DNA of 60,820 nt from Massilia sp. HP4 (lineage in GTDB: Bacteria; Pseudomonadota; Gammaproteobacteria; Burkholderiales; Burkholderiaceae_D): the NCBI RefSeq assembly GCF_005222695.1, contig NZ_STGG01000069.1, positions 1-60,820 on the forward strand, in the 5' to 3' direction. A model generated the notes under the pieces. That model did not search any database. It was not told the DNA's origin and saw only the letters and a program-made list of their open reading frames with translations. Shown here piece by piece: positions 9,146-17,842 of this stretch (positions are counted from its first letter, which is position 1; each line of letters begins with the position of its first letter). A program made the position numbers and the translations under genes.

Positions 9146-9442
9146 CTAAAGTCCGTCGTTCAGTTGTGCGAGGAAGGATTGGATCGCTTCCTCGTTCCGT
9201 TGGAAAAAGATCCATTGGCCGACGCGGCGCGTGTTCACGAGCCCGGCGCGCTGCAGGGTGGCCAGGTGCGCCGACACCGTCGATTGCGACAGGCCGGTTT
9301 TCTGGTCGATCAGCTTGCAGCACACACCCATCTCGAGCGGATGTTCCTGCTCGATGAAGTGCTGCTGCGGCTCCTTGAGCCACTGCAGGATCTGGCGCCG
9401 CACCGGGTTGGCCAGGGCCTTGTGGATCGCGTCGATGTCCAT
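9146..9442 (-). CDS. ArsR-family winged-helix repressor
   Basis: 98-residue regulator with the ArsR winged helix: KALANPVRRQILQWL (first helices), TGLSQSTVSAHLATLQRAGL (HTH recognition helix) and VNTRRVGQWIFFQRNEE (wing). Two adjacent cysteines (GVCCKLID) lie just before the HTH and are a plausible thiol sensor for electrophiles. It is the first gene of a two-gene operon with the alkene reductase. A 9-bp dyad 33 bases upstream of the start is the probable autoregulatory operator. Confidence 0.9.
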   Translation of the reverse strand: MDIDAIHKALANPVRRQILQWLKEPQQHFIEQEHPLEMGVCCKLIDQKTGLSQSTVSAHLATLQRAGLVNTRRVGQWIFFQRNEEAIQSFLAQLNDGL

Positions 9443-9474
9443 GGTCTGTTCCTTATATCGGTTTCTTTCGATCC

Positions 9475-9498
9475 GAATATCGTCATCTTACGATATTC
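9475..9498 (-). promoter_or_regulatory. inverted repeat, probable ArsR-family operator
   Basis: Perfect 9-bp inverted repeat GAATATCGT / ACGATATTC separated by six bases, located 33-56 bases upstream of the ArsR start codon. Its size, AT-rich arms and position fit an ArsR-type operator. Assignment to this regulator is inferred. Confidence 0.65.
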
Positions 9499-9551
9499 AA
9501 GAAAAGTTTGCTGGACGTGGCCCGAATTTGTCCCGTGAGTGTGGATCGCGC

Positions 9552-9573
9552 GGGGTGGACGGCCGTCCACCCC
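9552..9573. repeat. 22-bp perfect palindrome between two minus-strand genes
   Basis: Arms GGGGTGGACGG and CCGTCCACCCC form a perfect GC-rich palindrome 11 bases after the stop of the aspartoacylase-family gene. No T tract follows on either strand, so it may be a transcript-end hairpin needing Rho or an mRNA 3' stabiliser. A protein site is also possible. Confidence 0.5.
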
Positions 9574-9583
9574 ACAAGGCATG

Positions 9584-10558
9584 TCACTCCTGCTCGCGTC
9601 CGAAGCGCGGGTTCGGGCGGGTGAGGTAATACCACTCGGTATTGGCGGCGGCATTCGCCGCCGGGAACAGGATGCGGCCGCCGAACTCGGCCACCACCGG
9701 TGTGCCATCGGCGCGGTGGCCGAGCAGTTCACCTTCGCTCACCGGATCGAAGCTCTTCCACGGACGCACGAATGCGTCGTCCGCATGCAGCTTGTCGTGT
9801 ACCACGACCATCGACAGCGCTTCCATCTCGTCGAAGGCGACCGGTTCCGGATCGCTTGCGGCGATCAGGCCCAGGTGGGCCAGCGTGTTCATGATCGCGC
9901 GGTAGGCCACTTCGGGCGCGGCCGGATCGTCATGCTGGCCGCATTCGAGGGTCAGCGCGTAGCCGCCGGTGCTGCGCATGTATTCGGTGGTGCCGACGCC
10001 GTAGCGCAGCACGGTTTCCAGTTCGTCGGCGCTGCGGCTGCGGCGCTGCACGCCATCGCCATAGGTGGCCAGCCAGCCGTCGACGAAGCGGCGCACGCCC
10101 AGGCGGCGCGCCCAGGCGCGTTCTTTCGCGGCGTGGCGGAACGGCTGCAGGCTGCCGTCGTTGTCGAGCGGGCCGACCATCACGAACGGCTCGCCGGTGG
10201 CGGCGAAGGAGTGCAGGTCGAGCAGCACGTCGTGCTGGCCGAGCAGGGGGCACAGCCAGTTGGCGACCTGGTCTTCGAAGTCCAGTGGCTTGTCTTTCGG
10301 GAACAGGTCGCGGTTCAGGTTGCGGTCGCCGTTGCGGGTGTTCTGGGCATAGGCCAGCGGGTTGACGATCGGGACGAAGGTGACGCTGCCGGCCGCGATG
10401 TGGAGCAGGCCGCTGTCGATTTCTTCGATGACCCGCTGGATCGCCCTGGTGCCGCACACCTCGTTGCCATGGGTCGCGCCCATGATGATGACGCGCGGGC
10501 CGGCCGCTAGGGCCGTGTAGTTGATGGATTTGAATTGGAACTGGCGGGCGGATGTCAT
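9584..10558 (-). CDS. succinylglutamate desuccinylase/aspartoacylase-family zinc hydrolase (M14 fold)
   Basis: 324-residue cytoplasmic carboxypeptidase-fold deacylase. IIMGATHGNEVCGT holds the His and Glu zinc ligands, DVLLDLHSF the second His, and NRDLFPKD the substrate-binding Asn-Arg pair. TLECGQHDDP contains the catalytic Glu. The C-terminal ~100 residues form the beta domain of AspA/AstE proteins. It likely releases a carboxylate from an N-acyl amino acid. There is no arginine-catabolism (ast) cluster nearby, so the AstE role is not supported. Transcribed alone. Confidence 0.85.
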   Translation of the reverse strand: MTSARQFQFKSINYTALAAGPRVIIMGATHGNEVCGTRAIQRVIEEIDSGLLHIAAGSVTFVPIVNPLAYAQNTRNGDRNLNRDLFPKDKPLDFEDQVANWLCPLLGQHDVLLDLHSFAATGEPFVMVGPLDNDGSLQPFRHAAKERAWARRLGVRRFVDGWLATYGDGVQRRSRSADELETVLRYGVGTTEYMRSTGGYALTLECGQHDDPAAPEVAYRAIMNTLAHLGLIAASDPEPVAFDEMEALSMVVVHDKLHADDAFVRPWKSFDPVSEGELLGHRADGTPVVAEFGGRILFPAANAAANTEWYYLTRPNPRFGREQE

Positions 10559-10725
10559 GGGTAGCGTGGGCCGGTGAAAAAGGGTGGCGATATTCTATCG
10601 GACAATGCGTGCACGTAGAGAAAGGCGTGGCCGAGGGCCGGTTCGCCCCGGCGCATGAGTCTGGTTATACTGTCCCCTGGAGCGCGGTCGATATCGTCTG
10701 CGCTACCCGATCTGAATGGAGTGAC

Positions 10726-11376
10726 ATGAAGACGCGACTGAAGAACGCGGCGCTGCTTGCGCTGCTGCTTGCCGGCGCAGCCCAGCCGGTCATCGCCTGC
10801 CGATTCCTGCCGCAGCGGATCAGCGCAGAGGAGCAGGTCGCGCGCGCGACCGATGTCGCGCTGGTCAAGGTGGTGCGCGCGACACCCCGGCCGCACCCGC
10901 CGCCGCGGCGCCCGCCGGACACGCCGGCGTGGATGGTGCCCTACCAGGGATGGAATCCGGCGCTCTGGCAAAGTACGCCACCGGATCGGGCCGACGAGCA
11001 CTACCTGGTCCAGTATCCGGTGGAATACGAGTTCGTGGTCGAGAAGCGCTGGCGTGGTACCGACCGCAAGGTCTTCACGCTCATGGGCGTGTCGCCGCCG
11101 ACGACCTTCGCCGACCCGGGGCCGCAGGCCAACCAGGGGCGCGAGGAATTCTGGGAGCCCGGAGGCGGCCGCTTCGGCCGGCTGCACTTTTGCACCATCG
11201 AGCCGTGGTTCGTCGTCGGCGAGCGCTACCTGGTCTTCGTCGGGAAACCGGTGATCGCGCGCAGCTATGAGCACGTCGCGACCGTCGAGGGCCAGGCCAA
11301 TCCCGACGACAAGTGGTTGCGTTATATCGAGAACGAACTCGGGGAGGGCGGGCAAGCGCCCGTCACGCCTCGATGA
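10726..11376 (+). CDS. secreted hypothetical protein, possible NTR/TIMP-like domain
   Basis: 216 residues with a clear Sec signal (KNAALLALLLAGAAQPVIA) and a Cys directly after the cleavage region (CRFLPQ). Body motifs are ATDVALVKVVRA, a Pro/Arg-rich insert, YEFVVEKRWRGTDRKVFTL and CTIEPWFVVGERYLVFVGK. The N-terminal Cys, the V-x-x-x-W-K/R-G strand and the final C...F-x-x-GERYLVF block resemble bacterial netrin/TIMP-like domains; that match is from memory and tentative. Start chosen at MKTRLKN behind TGGAGTG. Its 3' end overlaps the convergent neighbour by 14 bases. Confidence 0.7.
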   Translation: MKTRLKNAALLALLLAGAAQPVIACRFLPQRISAEEQVARATDVALVKVVRATPRPHPPPRRPPDTPAWMVPYQGWNPALWQSTPPDRADEHYLVQYPVEYEFVVEKRWRGTDRKVFTLMGVSPPTTFADPGPQANQGREEFWEPGGGRFGRLHFCTIEPWFVVGERYLVFVGKPVIARSYEHVATVEGQANPDDKWLRYIENELGEGGQAPVTPR

Positions 11377-11827
11377 CGCCGAACCCCGCCGGCGCATCGC
11401 CCAGGTAAGCCAGCACCGCATGTGCCTGGATATTGGCGTCGTACTGCGCATTCGCCGCGATCGCGGCGCGCAATCCGGGCACGATATCCGGCGTATGCGG
11501 CTGGCGATACGCCTTGATCAACAGATGCACCAGGTCGGCCGGCGCATCGGCGCGGCGCAGGCGCGCTTCGATGATGCCCAGCAGCGCGCGCTGCATGCGC
11601 GGCGTCGGATTGCGGATCTCGCCGAACACATAGGGCGTATTGGCGATCGCGGCGCAGACGATGCCCTCCATGCGGTCGCCCTTGTAGTCGGACGGGATGT
11701 CGAAATATGCCTTGTTCCAGCGCGTGTGCGGATAGGCGTGGCCGGGCGGGAAGCGGTCGGCGTTTTCCAGGCCCATCGCCCGGCTTGCGCGCGACCACAG
11801 GTCGCCGAGGGTGTCCAGCAGTGCCAT
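11363..11827 (-). CDS. hypothetical protein
   Basis: 154-residue soluble protein, no signal or membrane segment. Conserved-looking blocks are WNKAYFDIPSDYKGDRMEGI and YVFGEIRNPTPRMQRALLGI, with a mostly helical C-terminus. I recognise no family. The codon usage matches neighbouring real genes. Confidence 0.6.
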   Translation of the reverse strand: MALLDTLGDLWSRASRAMGLENADRFPPGHAYPHTRWNKAYFDIPSDYKGDRMEGIVCAAIANTPYVFGEIRNPTPRMQRALLGIIEARLRRADAPADLVHLLIKAYRQPHTPDIVPGLRAAIAANAQYDANIQAHAVLAYLGDAPAGFGVIEA

Positions 11828-11892
11828 TACGAGATGTCTTGCGCTTGTGTCATCCCGCGAGTGTAGCGCATGGCCGACAAGCTCGCATAGGG

Positions 11893-11924
11893 GGCGGCAG
11901 GGCGGTTTGGGGCGCCCTGCTGCC
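11893..11924 (-). terminator. long GC-rich hairpin after the pirin gene
   Basis: Perfect 8-bp stem GCAGGGCG/CGCCCTGC extended by further pairs to about 12 bp, loop of eight bases, seven bases past the pirin stop codon. No T tract follows, so it is a weak or Rho-assisted terminator candidate. Confidence 0.4.
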
Positions 11925-11930
11925 AGTCGT

Positions 11931-12800
11931 TCAAGCGAACCTGCCGGCCCGGAAATCGTCCACCGCCTGGTGCAGCTCGGCCTGGGTATTCATCACGAAC
12001 GGGCCGTACTGCGCGATCGGCTCGTTCAGCGGACGTCCGGCCAGCACCAGCAGGCGGGTCGGCGCTACCGCCTTGATGCGCACCCCGTCCGCCCCCGGTG
12101 CATTATCGAGGATCGCCATGCGACCCGCGCCCACGCCCTTGCCCTCGATGACCGCTTCGCCGCGGAACACATAAACGAAGGCATTGTGCCCCGCCGGGAT
12201 CGGCTGGTCGAAGCTCACTCCGGCCGGGATCTCCAGGTCGAGATACAGCGGCTCGGTATGCGCGCGCTGCACTGCGCCGTCCACTCCGTGGGTGTGGCCG
12301 GCGATGACCTGCACCGTCACGCCATCGTCCAGCGTAAAGCGCGGCACTTCCTCGAGCGGGATGTCGCGGTACCAGGGCTCGCTCATCTTGTCCCTGGCGG
12401 GCAGGTTGAGCCACAGCTGGAAGCCTTCCATCAGGCCCTCGTTCTGCTCGGGCATCTCGGAGTGGATCACGCCGCGCCCGGCGGTCATCCACTGCACGCC
12501 GCCATCGGTGATCATGCCCTCATTACCGGCGCTGTCGCGGTGGCGCATGCGGCCGGCAAGCATATAGGTGATGGTCTCGAAGCCGCGGTGCGGGTGCTCC
12601 GGAAAGCCGGCGATATAGTCGCCCGGCTTGTCGCTGCCGAAGGCGTCGAGCATCAGGAATGGATCCAGGCGGCGCTGCAGGGGACCGGTGAGTACGCGGT
12701 TGATCTTCACGCCCGCGCCATCCATCACGAACTGGCCGTTGATGGTGCGCTCGACGCCGCGCGTTTTCTGTACTGGGGTGATGGCAACTGCGGTGTTCAT
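11931..12800 (-). CDS. pirin-family protein
   Basis: 289-residue bicupin. The N-terminal cupin contains FPEHPHRGFETITYML and WMTAGRGVIHSEMPE, giving the His-x-His, His and Glu metal ligands of pirin. QLWLNLPARDKM follows. Some bacterial pirins are iron quercetinases and others bind regulators. It is 43 bases downstream of azoR on the same strand, suggesting a quinone- or flavonoid-responsive unit controlled by the divergent LysR gene. A second pirin lies at 35.5 kb. Confidence 0.9.
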   Translation of the reverse strand: MNTAVAITPVQKTRGVERTINGQFVMDGAGVKINRVLTGPLQRRLDPFLMLDAFGSDKPGDYIAGFPEHPHRGFETITYMLAGRMRHRDSAGNEGMITDGGVQWMTAGRGVIHSEMPEQNEGLMEGFQLWLNLPARDKMSEPWYRDIPLEEVPRFTLDDGVTVQVIAGHTHGVDGAVQRAHTEPLYLDLEIPAGVSFDQPIPAGHNAFVYVFRGEAVIEGKGVGAGRMAILDNAPGADGVRIKAVAPTRLLVLAGRPLNEPIAQYGPFVMNTQAELHQAVDDFRAGRFA

Positions 12801-12843
12801 GCTGTTCTCCTGTTGGTTGCGCCGCCCGGTGGGCGACGCGGAT

Positions 12844-13440
12844 TTACGCCAGTGCTGCTTCGATGGCCGCGTTGGCGGCGTCCTGGCCCCTGGACACGGC
12901 TTCCGGTCCCATGGCCATACCCGACGAGTAGATGAAGGTATGGTCGTTCAGGCCCAGGAAGTTCAGCAGGGTGCGCATCTGCGGCACTTGCGGGTCGGTG
13001 CTTTCCTCGTACACGCCACCACGCGATGCGGCCACGTACACCTTTTTATTCTTCAGCAGGCCTTCCGGACCGGTCTCGGTGTAGCGGAAGGTCACACCGG
13101 CGCGCGCCACCGCGTCGAACCAGCTCTTGAGCTGCACCGGCATCGCGAAGTTGTACATCGGTGCGCCCAGCACGATTACGTCGGCTGCCTGCGCTTCGGC
13201 GATCAGCGCGTCGTCCAGCGCCACGCGGGCCGCCTGCTCGGCGCTGCGCTGCTCAAGCGGGGTGAACAGGGCGCTGACGGCAGGGCCATCCAGCAGCGGG
13301 TGCGGCTGGGCGCCGAAGTCGCGGCGTACGACGGTCGCGCCAGGATTGGCGGCAGTCAGCTTGTCGACGATCTGCTGGGTGACGCGGGTCGATTCCGATG
13401 CGTCGCCGCGAACGCTGGTGGTGATGTGCAGGATATTCAT
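12844..13440 (-). CDS. azoR: FMN-dependent NADH:quinone/azo reductase AzoR
   Basis: 198-residue flavodoxin-like fold enzyme that reduces quinones and azo compounds by two-electron transfer from NADH. NILHITTSVRGDASESTRVT is the phosphate-binding loop, VLGAPMYNFAMPVQLKSWFD is the FMN-binding signature and AASRGGVYEE contributes to the flavin site. The start MNILHI was chosen behind GAAGGGACC; an earlier in-frame start has no family support. First gene of a probable azoR-pirin operon, divergent from the LysR regulator. Confidence 0.93.
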   Translation of the reverse strand: MNILHITTSVRGDASESTRVTQQIVDKLTAANPGATVVRRDFGAQPHPLLDGPAVSALFTPLEQRSAEQAARVALDDALIAEAQAADVIVLGAPMYNFAMPVQLKSWFDAVARAGVTFRYTETGPEGLLKNKKVYVAASRGGVYEESTDPQVPQMRTLLNFLGLNDHTFIYSSGMAMGPEAVSRGQDAANAAIEAALA

Positions 13441-13510
13441 GGTCAGGTCCCTTCGTTGTATGGAGTGTTTCGATGGATGTACTTTATCAATACCAAAAAC
13501 CATGCGGAAG

Positions 13511-13540
13511 CCAGTAGAATGGATAACATTATTCTGCTAG
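13511..13540. promoter_or_regulatory. imperfect dyad in the azoR/lysR divergent intergenic region
   Basis: AGAAT and ATTCT half-sites sit in an imperfect longer dyad (CCAGTAGAAT ... ATTCTGCTAG) 11-40 bases before the LysR start. The position fits LysR-type autoregulation combined with azoR activation. No consensus proves it. Confidence 0.4.
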
Positions 13541-13550
13541 TGGAACAATC

Positions 13551-14531
13551 ATGGATGTAGAACCGAATGACCTGCTGCTGTTCGCGCGGATCGTCGAGTC
13601 GGGCAGCTTCACCCGGGCGGCCAGCCGAGTGAACCTGCCCAAGTCGACCGTGTCGCGGCGCCTGGCGCTGCTCGAGACGACCCTGGGCGAGCGCCTGCTG
13701 CAGCGGACGACCCGCAAGCTGGTGGTCACCGAATTCGGCGCCAGCCTGTACGAGCACGCGCGCCGACTGGCCGACGAAGTCGAGCAGGTCGGCGCCCTGG
13801 CCCAGCACCGGCAGAGCGAGCCGAGCGGTAAGCTGCGCATCTCGGCCCCGGCCGACTTCGCCAACAATGGCTTGAACGACGTCATCGTGCGCTTCCTGGC
13901 GCGCTATCCGGCGGTGTCGCTCGAGATGGATCTGACGCCGCGCCGGGTCGACCTGGTGGCGGAGAATTTCGACATCGCGATCCGCATGGGCGACCTGCCG
14001 GACGACGCCACGCTGAGCGCGCGGCCGATCGTGCTCGAGCAGCCAGGCCTGTATGCTTCGCCGGCCTACCTGGCGCAGCACGGCATTCCCGAGCATCCGG
14101 ACGAACTGGCGTCGCACGAAGTGCTCTGCATTTTGAGCCGCAGCGGCGGTGCGATGCCGTGGGCCCTGTTTCGCGGCAAGGTTCGCTGGGAGCGCACCCT
14201 GCAGGCGCGCCTGACGGTCAATTCGCCCGACCTGCTGGCCGATATGGCGGCGCGCGGCGCTGGCATTGCGATCAGCTCGGCGTTGTTCGCCAATCCCTAT
14301 GTGCAGACGGGCGAACTGGTGCGGGTGTTGCCGGAGTGGGTGATGCCGTCGGCCAGCGGCTGGGCGGTGTTCCCCAGCCGCAAGCTGATGCCGGCCAAGA
14401 CCCGCGCCTTCCTGGACATGATGGAAAACATGTGTACCGAAAAAGGCCACACGCCGGAAATGGTGGCGGCAGCCGCGCGCGAACGCGCCGCGCTGGTCGA
14501 AGCGGCGCGCGGCGGCGCGGACGGCAGTTAA
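13551..14531 (+). CDS. LysR-family transcriptional regulator
   Basis: 326-residue LTTR. The winged HTH is at residues ~5-65 (LLLFARIVESGSFTRAASRV, then LPKSTVSRRLALLETTLGER). The effector domain follows from about residue 90 (GKLRISAPADFANNGLNDVI and VAENFDIAIRMGDLPDD). It is of the CrgA/AaeR-like group common beside quinone reductases. Divergent from azoR with 110 bases between, so it most likely controls the azoR-pirin pair. Its last four bases overlap the end of psd on the other strand. Confidence 0.93.
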   Translation: MDVEPNDLLLFARIVESGSFTRAASRVNLPKSTVSRRLALLETTLGERLLQRTTRKLVVTEFGASLYEHARRLADEVEQVGALAQHRQSEPSGKLRISAPADFANNGLNDVIVRFLARYPAVSLEMDLTPRRVDLVAENFDIAIRMGDLPDDATLSARPIVLEQPGLYASPAYLAQHGIPEHPDELASHEVLCILSRSGGAMPWALFRGKVRWERTLQARLTVNSPDLLADMAARGAGIAISSALFANPYVQTGELVRVLPEWVMPSASGWAVFPSRKLMPAKTRAFLDMMENMCTEKGHTPEMVAAAARERAALVEAARGGADGS

Positions 14532-15373
14532 GGACGCCGGCCCATCGGCTCGCCCAGGCGCACCTTGCCTTCGGGCGCCCAGTCCGGGTTGAAGGCGATC
14601 GCGCCGCGCTGGAACAGCATCACCACGGTGGAGCCGAGCAGGAAGCGGCCCATCTCTTCGCCTTTCCTGAGCGAGACCTGGCCCGGCTCGTAGCTCCAGT
14701 CGCAGATACGCGGCATGCGCGGCGGATTCACCACGCCATGCCAGACGGTGGCCATGCTGCCGACGATGGTCGCACCGACCAGGGTCATCACGAACGGCCC
14801 GAATTCATCGTTCTCGAACACGCACACCACGCGCTCGTTGCGCGCGAACAGGCCCGGCACGCCGCGCGCCGTGGTCGGGTTCACCGAGAACAGCTTGCCC
14901 GGCACATAGATCATGCGCGTCAGGCGTCCGTCGCACGGCATGTGGATGCGGTGATAGTCCTTGGGGCTCAGGTAGACGTTGGCGAAGTGGCCGTGCTGGA
15001 AGTGCGCGGCCAGGGACTGGTCGCCGCCGACCAGTTCGGCCGTGGTGAACTTGTGCCCCTTGGCCTGGAAGATCTGGTGGTCGTCGATGTCGCCGAACTG
15101 GCTGATGGCGCCGTCGACCGGGCAGACATAATCGCTGGCCGCCAGCGGACGCACGCCGTCGCGCAGCGGGCGGGTGAAGAATTCGTTGAAGCTGGGGTAG
15201 CTGGCGATGTCCGGATTGGCGGCTTCGCTCATGTCGACGCCGTACTTGCCCACGAACCAACGGATCAGGCTGGTCGTCATCGACCCGCCCTTGTGGCCGG
15301 CGACGCGGCCGGCGAAGTTGGTCATCGCCTGTTTCGGCATGACGTATTGGGGCAAGACTTTTATACGGGACAC
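14528..15373 (-). CDS. psd: phosphatidylserine decarboxylase proenzyme
   Basis: 281-residue type-I Psd that converts phosphatidylserine to phosphatidylethanolamine at the inner membrane. The self-cleavage motif is LGST near the C-terminus (GRFLLGSTVVMLF), which generates the pyruvoyl group. VDGAISQFGDID, the His cluster KDYHRIHMP and YVPGKLFSVNP are family blocks. The start is GTG with AAAGG nine bases upstream. The gene stands alone. Confidence 0.94.
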   Translation of the reverse strand: MSRIKVLPQYVMPKQAMTNFAGRVAGHKGGSMTTSLIRWFVGKYGVDMSEAANPDIASYPSFNEFFTRPLRDGVRPLAASDYVCPVDGAISQFGDIDDHQIFQAKGHKFTTAELVGGDQSLAAHFQHGHFANVYLSPKDYHRIHMPCDGRLTRMIYVPGKLFSVNPTTARGVPGLFARNERVVCVFENDEFGPFVMTLVGATIVGSMATVWHGVVNPPRMPRICDWSYEPGQVSLRKGEEMGRFLLGSTVVMLFQRGAIAFNPDWAPEGKVRLGEPMGRRP

Positions 15374-15407
15374 GGGCGATCGCCTTTCTTCGAAAAGTGC
15401 GCATTAT

Positions 15408-15447
15408 AGCGGGCGTACTACAGCGGGCGTACTACAGCGGGCGTGCC
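15408..15447. repeat. 14-bp tandem repeat, 2.9 copies
   Basis: The unit AGCGGGCGTACTAC occurs twice in full and once in part in the 300-base gap between psd and the TonB-dependent receptor gene. Apart from this repeat and the promoter below, I see no gene in the gap. Confidence 0.75.
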
Positions 15448-15607
15448 GAATGGAAACGATATTTCCATGGCAAGGCATGCACGAGTGTACTCCACGCCGT
15501 GGCACCGTGGCGAACGATGGTGCTGGTGCTTTTGTATGGAATCAAAAAATGCTCGTTGATGGAAGTTGAATATTCCTCATGTGGGAAGCATAAGTTCCAT
15601 AAATGCG

Positions 15608-15637
15608 TTTACATTGTGCCATCAATGGGCATATATT
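15608..15637 (+). promoter_or_regulatory. sigma-70-like promoter of the TonB-dependent receptor gene
   Basis: TTTACA and TATATT separated by 18 bases, 37 bases before the GTG start, in an AT-rich patch. No Fur box could be recognised here. Confidence 0.55.
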
Positions 15638-15673
15638 TCCTCTACACATACCTAATAACGAGGAGATTCCCCT

Positions 15674-17842
15674 GTGATAGTGCCGATCCGATCCCGCCAT
15701 CCACTTTCCCTGCTCATGCTCACGGCCTTCGCCGGCCCCACTTGTGCACAACAGGGGGAACCCGCGCCGCCCGTCTCACAGGTGGAAATCAAGGGCAGCA
15801 GCGCCAGTTATGACCCACGCCGCGACGACACGGCGACCCGCATCGTGATCGGGCGCGACGAACTCGGCCGCTATGGGGACCGGTCCGTGCTCGATGTCCT
15901 CAAAAGGGTGCCGGGTGTGACCGTCGACTCGAACCAGGCACGGGGCGGCACGATCCAGATGCGGGGACTCGGTGCCGGCTACACGCAGGTCCTGATCAAT
16001 GGCGAGCGCGCCCCGGGCGGCTTCGACTTCGATTCGCTGTCGCCCGACGTCATCGAGCGCATCGAGGTGCTGCACGCTGCCACCGCCGACCTGTCGACGC
16101 AATCGGTGGCCGGCACCGTCAACATCATCCTGCGCCATGTAGCCAAGAAAGGCGAACGCCAGCTCAAGCTGGGCATGCTGCAATCCTCGCAGTTCAAGGG
16201 CCCCAACGCGGCGCTGCAACTGAGCGAGCGCGGCGAGGGTTTCGCCTGGTCGCTGGCCGGCGATGCGACCGCCGAGCGCTATGACCGCGCCTGGAGCATC
16301 TTCGAAGAGACGATCGCGCCCGGCGGCGCGGTCGACGTCGCGCGCCTGACCAGTGCGCCGGAACGAGGCCGCATGCGGCGGATGAACCTGACGCCGCGTC
16401 TTGAATGGACGCTGGCCGATGGCGACACGATCACCTTCGAGAATTTCGTCAATGTCAACCGCTTCCGCAACCGGACCCGGTTGTCGGTCGCCACCGGGAT
16501 CGGGGCGCCGCCACCGGTGCCGGAACTGGTCACCCGGATGCGCGCCGACGCCGAAGACCTGCGTAGCGACCTGTCGTGGACGATGGGCTTCGATTCCGGC
16601 GCGACGCTGGAAGCCAAGCTCGGACTGCGTGGCGAGAATGCCACGAACACGATTTTCCGCCAGGGCCTGGACGCCCAGGGCCGGCCCGCGACCGACGGCC
16701 AGGTCGATGCGGCGTGGCGCGATCGCGGCGCGAATTCGACCGGCAAATACATGCGCAAGCTCGAGAACGGGCATGCCATCGCGGCCGGCTGGGACGGCGG
16801 TGTCGGCTGGCGCGACGAGAGCCGCAACGAACGCGACGCGATCCGTGTCTTTCCGCCCAGCCTTCCACTCGACGAGACCTTCGAAGCGCGCCTCACGCGC
16901 CTGGCGCTGTACGCGCAGGACGAATGGAATATCACGCCGCAGTGGTCGATGTACCTCGGCCTGCGATGGGAAGGCATCCGTATCCGCGCGGATGGCGACT
17001 CCTTCGACTCCACCCGCACCAGTTCCGACGTCTGGAGCCCGATCATGCAGACCCTGTGGAAGATCCCGGATCGCAAGGGCGACCAGGTGCGCTTGGCCGT
17101 GACCCGGACCTACAAGGCCCCGGACCTGTATAGCCTGTTGCCGCGCCGCCAGGCCTACGAAAACAATAGCGCCACCGAGGCCGACTTCCAGGGCAATCCC
17201 GACCTGAAGCCCGAGCTGGCCTGGGGCATCGACGCCAGCTACGAGCACTACTGGGCCGAGAACGCGATGGTGTCGCTCGGCGCCTCGTTGCGCCGGATCG
17301 AGGACTACACCAGCAACCGCATTTATTTCGACGGTTACCGCTGGATCTTTACGCCGGTGAACGACGGCCGCGCCGAGACCCGGACGCTGCAGCTGGAAAC
17401 GAAGTTCCCCCTCAAGTCGCTGTTCGCCCAGGCGCCGGCGATCGACGTGCGCGCTGGCGTGAGCCGTCACTGGTCACGGGTCGAATCGGTGCCGGGTCCG
17501 GACAACCGCCTCGAGCGCCAATCGCCGCTGTCGGCCAATCTCGGCCTGGACTACACCGTCGGCGCGCTCTCGCTGGGCGGCAGCGCCGCCTACCAGCGCA
17601 ACGGCTATGTGAGGGTGACGGCCAACCGCGGCTACTATTCCGAGGCGCGCACGGACCTGGAAGCGTACGCGGCCTGGCGCTTCGATCCGAAGCGGCAGCT
17701 GCGGGTGTCGCTGACGAACCTGCTGCACGAGGATGCGGGCTTCGAGCCGACCTACGCCGACCCCATTGCCGGCGTGGAGAAGCGGCGCTTCCATTATCCG
17801 GATGCGGTGCGGGTGCAGGCGAACTACGAGATCAAGTTCTGA
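15674..17842 (+). CDS. TonB-dependent outer-membrane receptor
   Basis: 722-residue outer-membrane receptor. GTG start with AGGAG eight bases upstream, followed by a Sec signal ending at PTCAQ. The plug domain runs from residue ~40 to 150: RSVLDVLKRVPGVTVDSNQA, IQMRGLGAGYTQVLINGERA and IERIEVLHAATADLS, with VAGTVNIILR closing it. The rest is a 22-strand barrel ending in an aromatic residue (YEIKF), as outer-membrane proteins do. The ligand is unknown: siderophore and oligosaccharide are both possible, and no transport genes are adjacent. Its TGA stop abuts the stop of the convergent MFS gene. Confidence 0.93.
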   Translation: MIVPIRSRHPLSLLMLTAFAGPTCAQQGEPAPPVSQVEIKGSSASYDPRRDDTATRIVIGRDELGRYGDRSVLDVLKRVPGVTVDSNQARGGTIQMRGLGAGYTQVLINGERAPGGFDFDSLSPDVIERIEVLHAATADLSTQSVAGTVNIILRHVAKKGERQLKLGMLQSSQFKGPNAALQLSERGEGFAWSLAGDATAERYDRAWSIFEETIAPGGAVDVARLTSAPERGRMRRMNLTPRLEWTLADGDTITFENFVNVNRFRNRTRLSVATGIGAPPPVPELVTRMRADAEDLRSDLSWTMGFDSGATLEAKLGLRGENATNTIFRQGLDAQGRPATDGQVDAAWRDRGANSTGKYMRKLENGHAIAAGWDGGVGWRDESRNERDAIRVFPPSLPLDETFEARLTRLALYAQDEWNITPQWSMYLGLRWEGIRIRADGDSFDSTRTSSDVWSPIMQTLWKIPDRKGDQVRLAVTRTYKAPDLYSLLPRRQAYENNSATEADFQGNPDLKPELAWGIDASYEHYWAENAMVSLGASLRRIEDYTSNRIYFDGYRWIFTPVNDGRAETRTLQLETKFPLKSLFAQAPAIDVRAGVSRHWSRVESVPGPDNRLERQSPLSANLGLDYTVGALSLGGSAAYQRNGYVRVTANRGYYSEARTDLEAYAAWRFDPKRQLRVSLTNLLHEDAGFEPTYADPIAGVEKRRFHYPDAVRVQANYEIKF

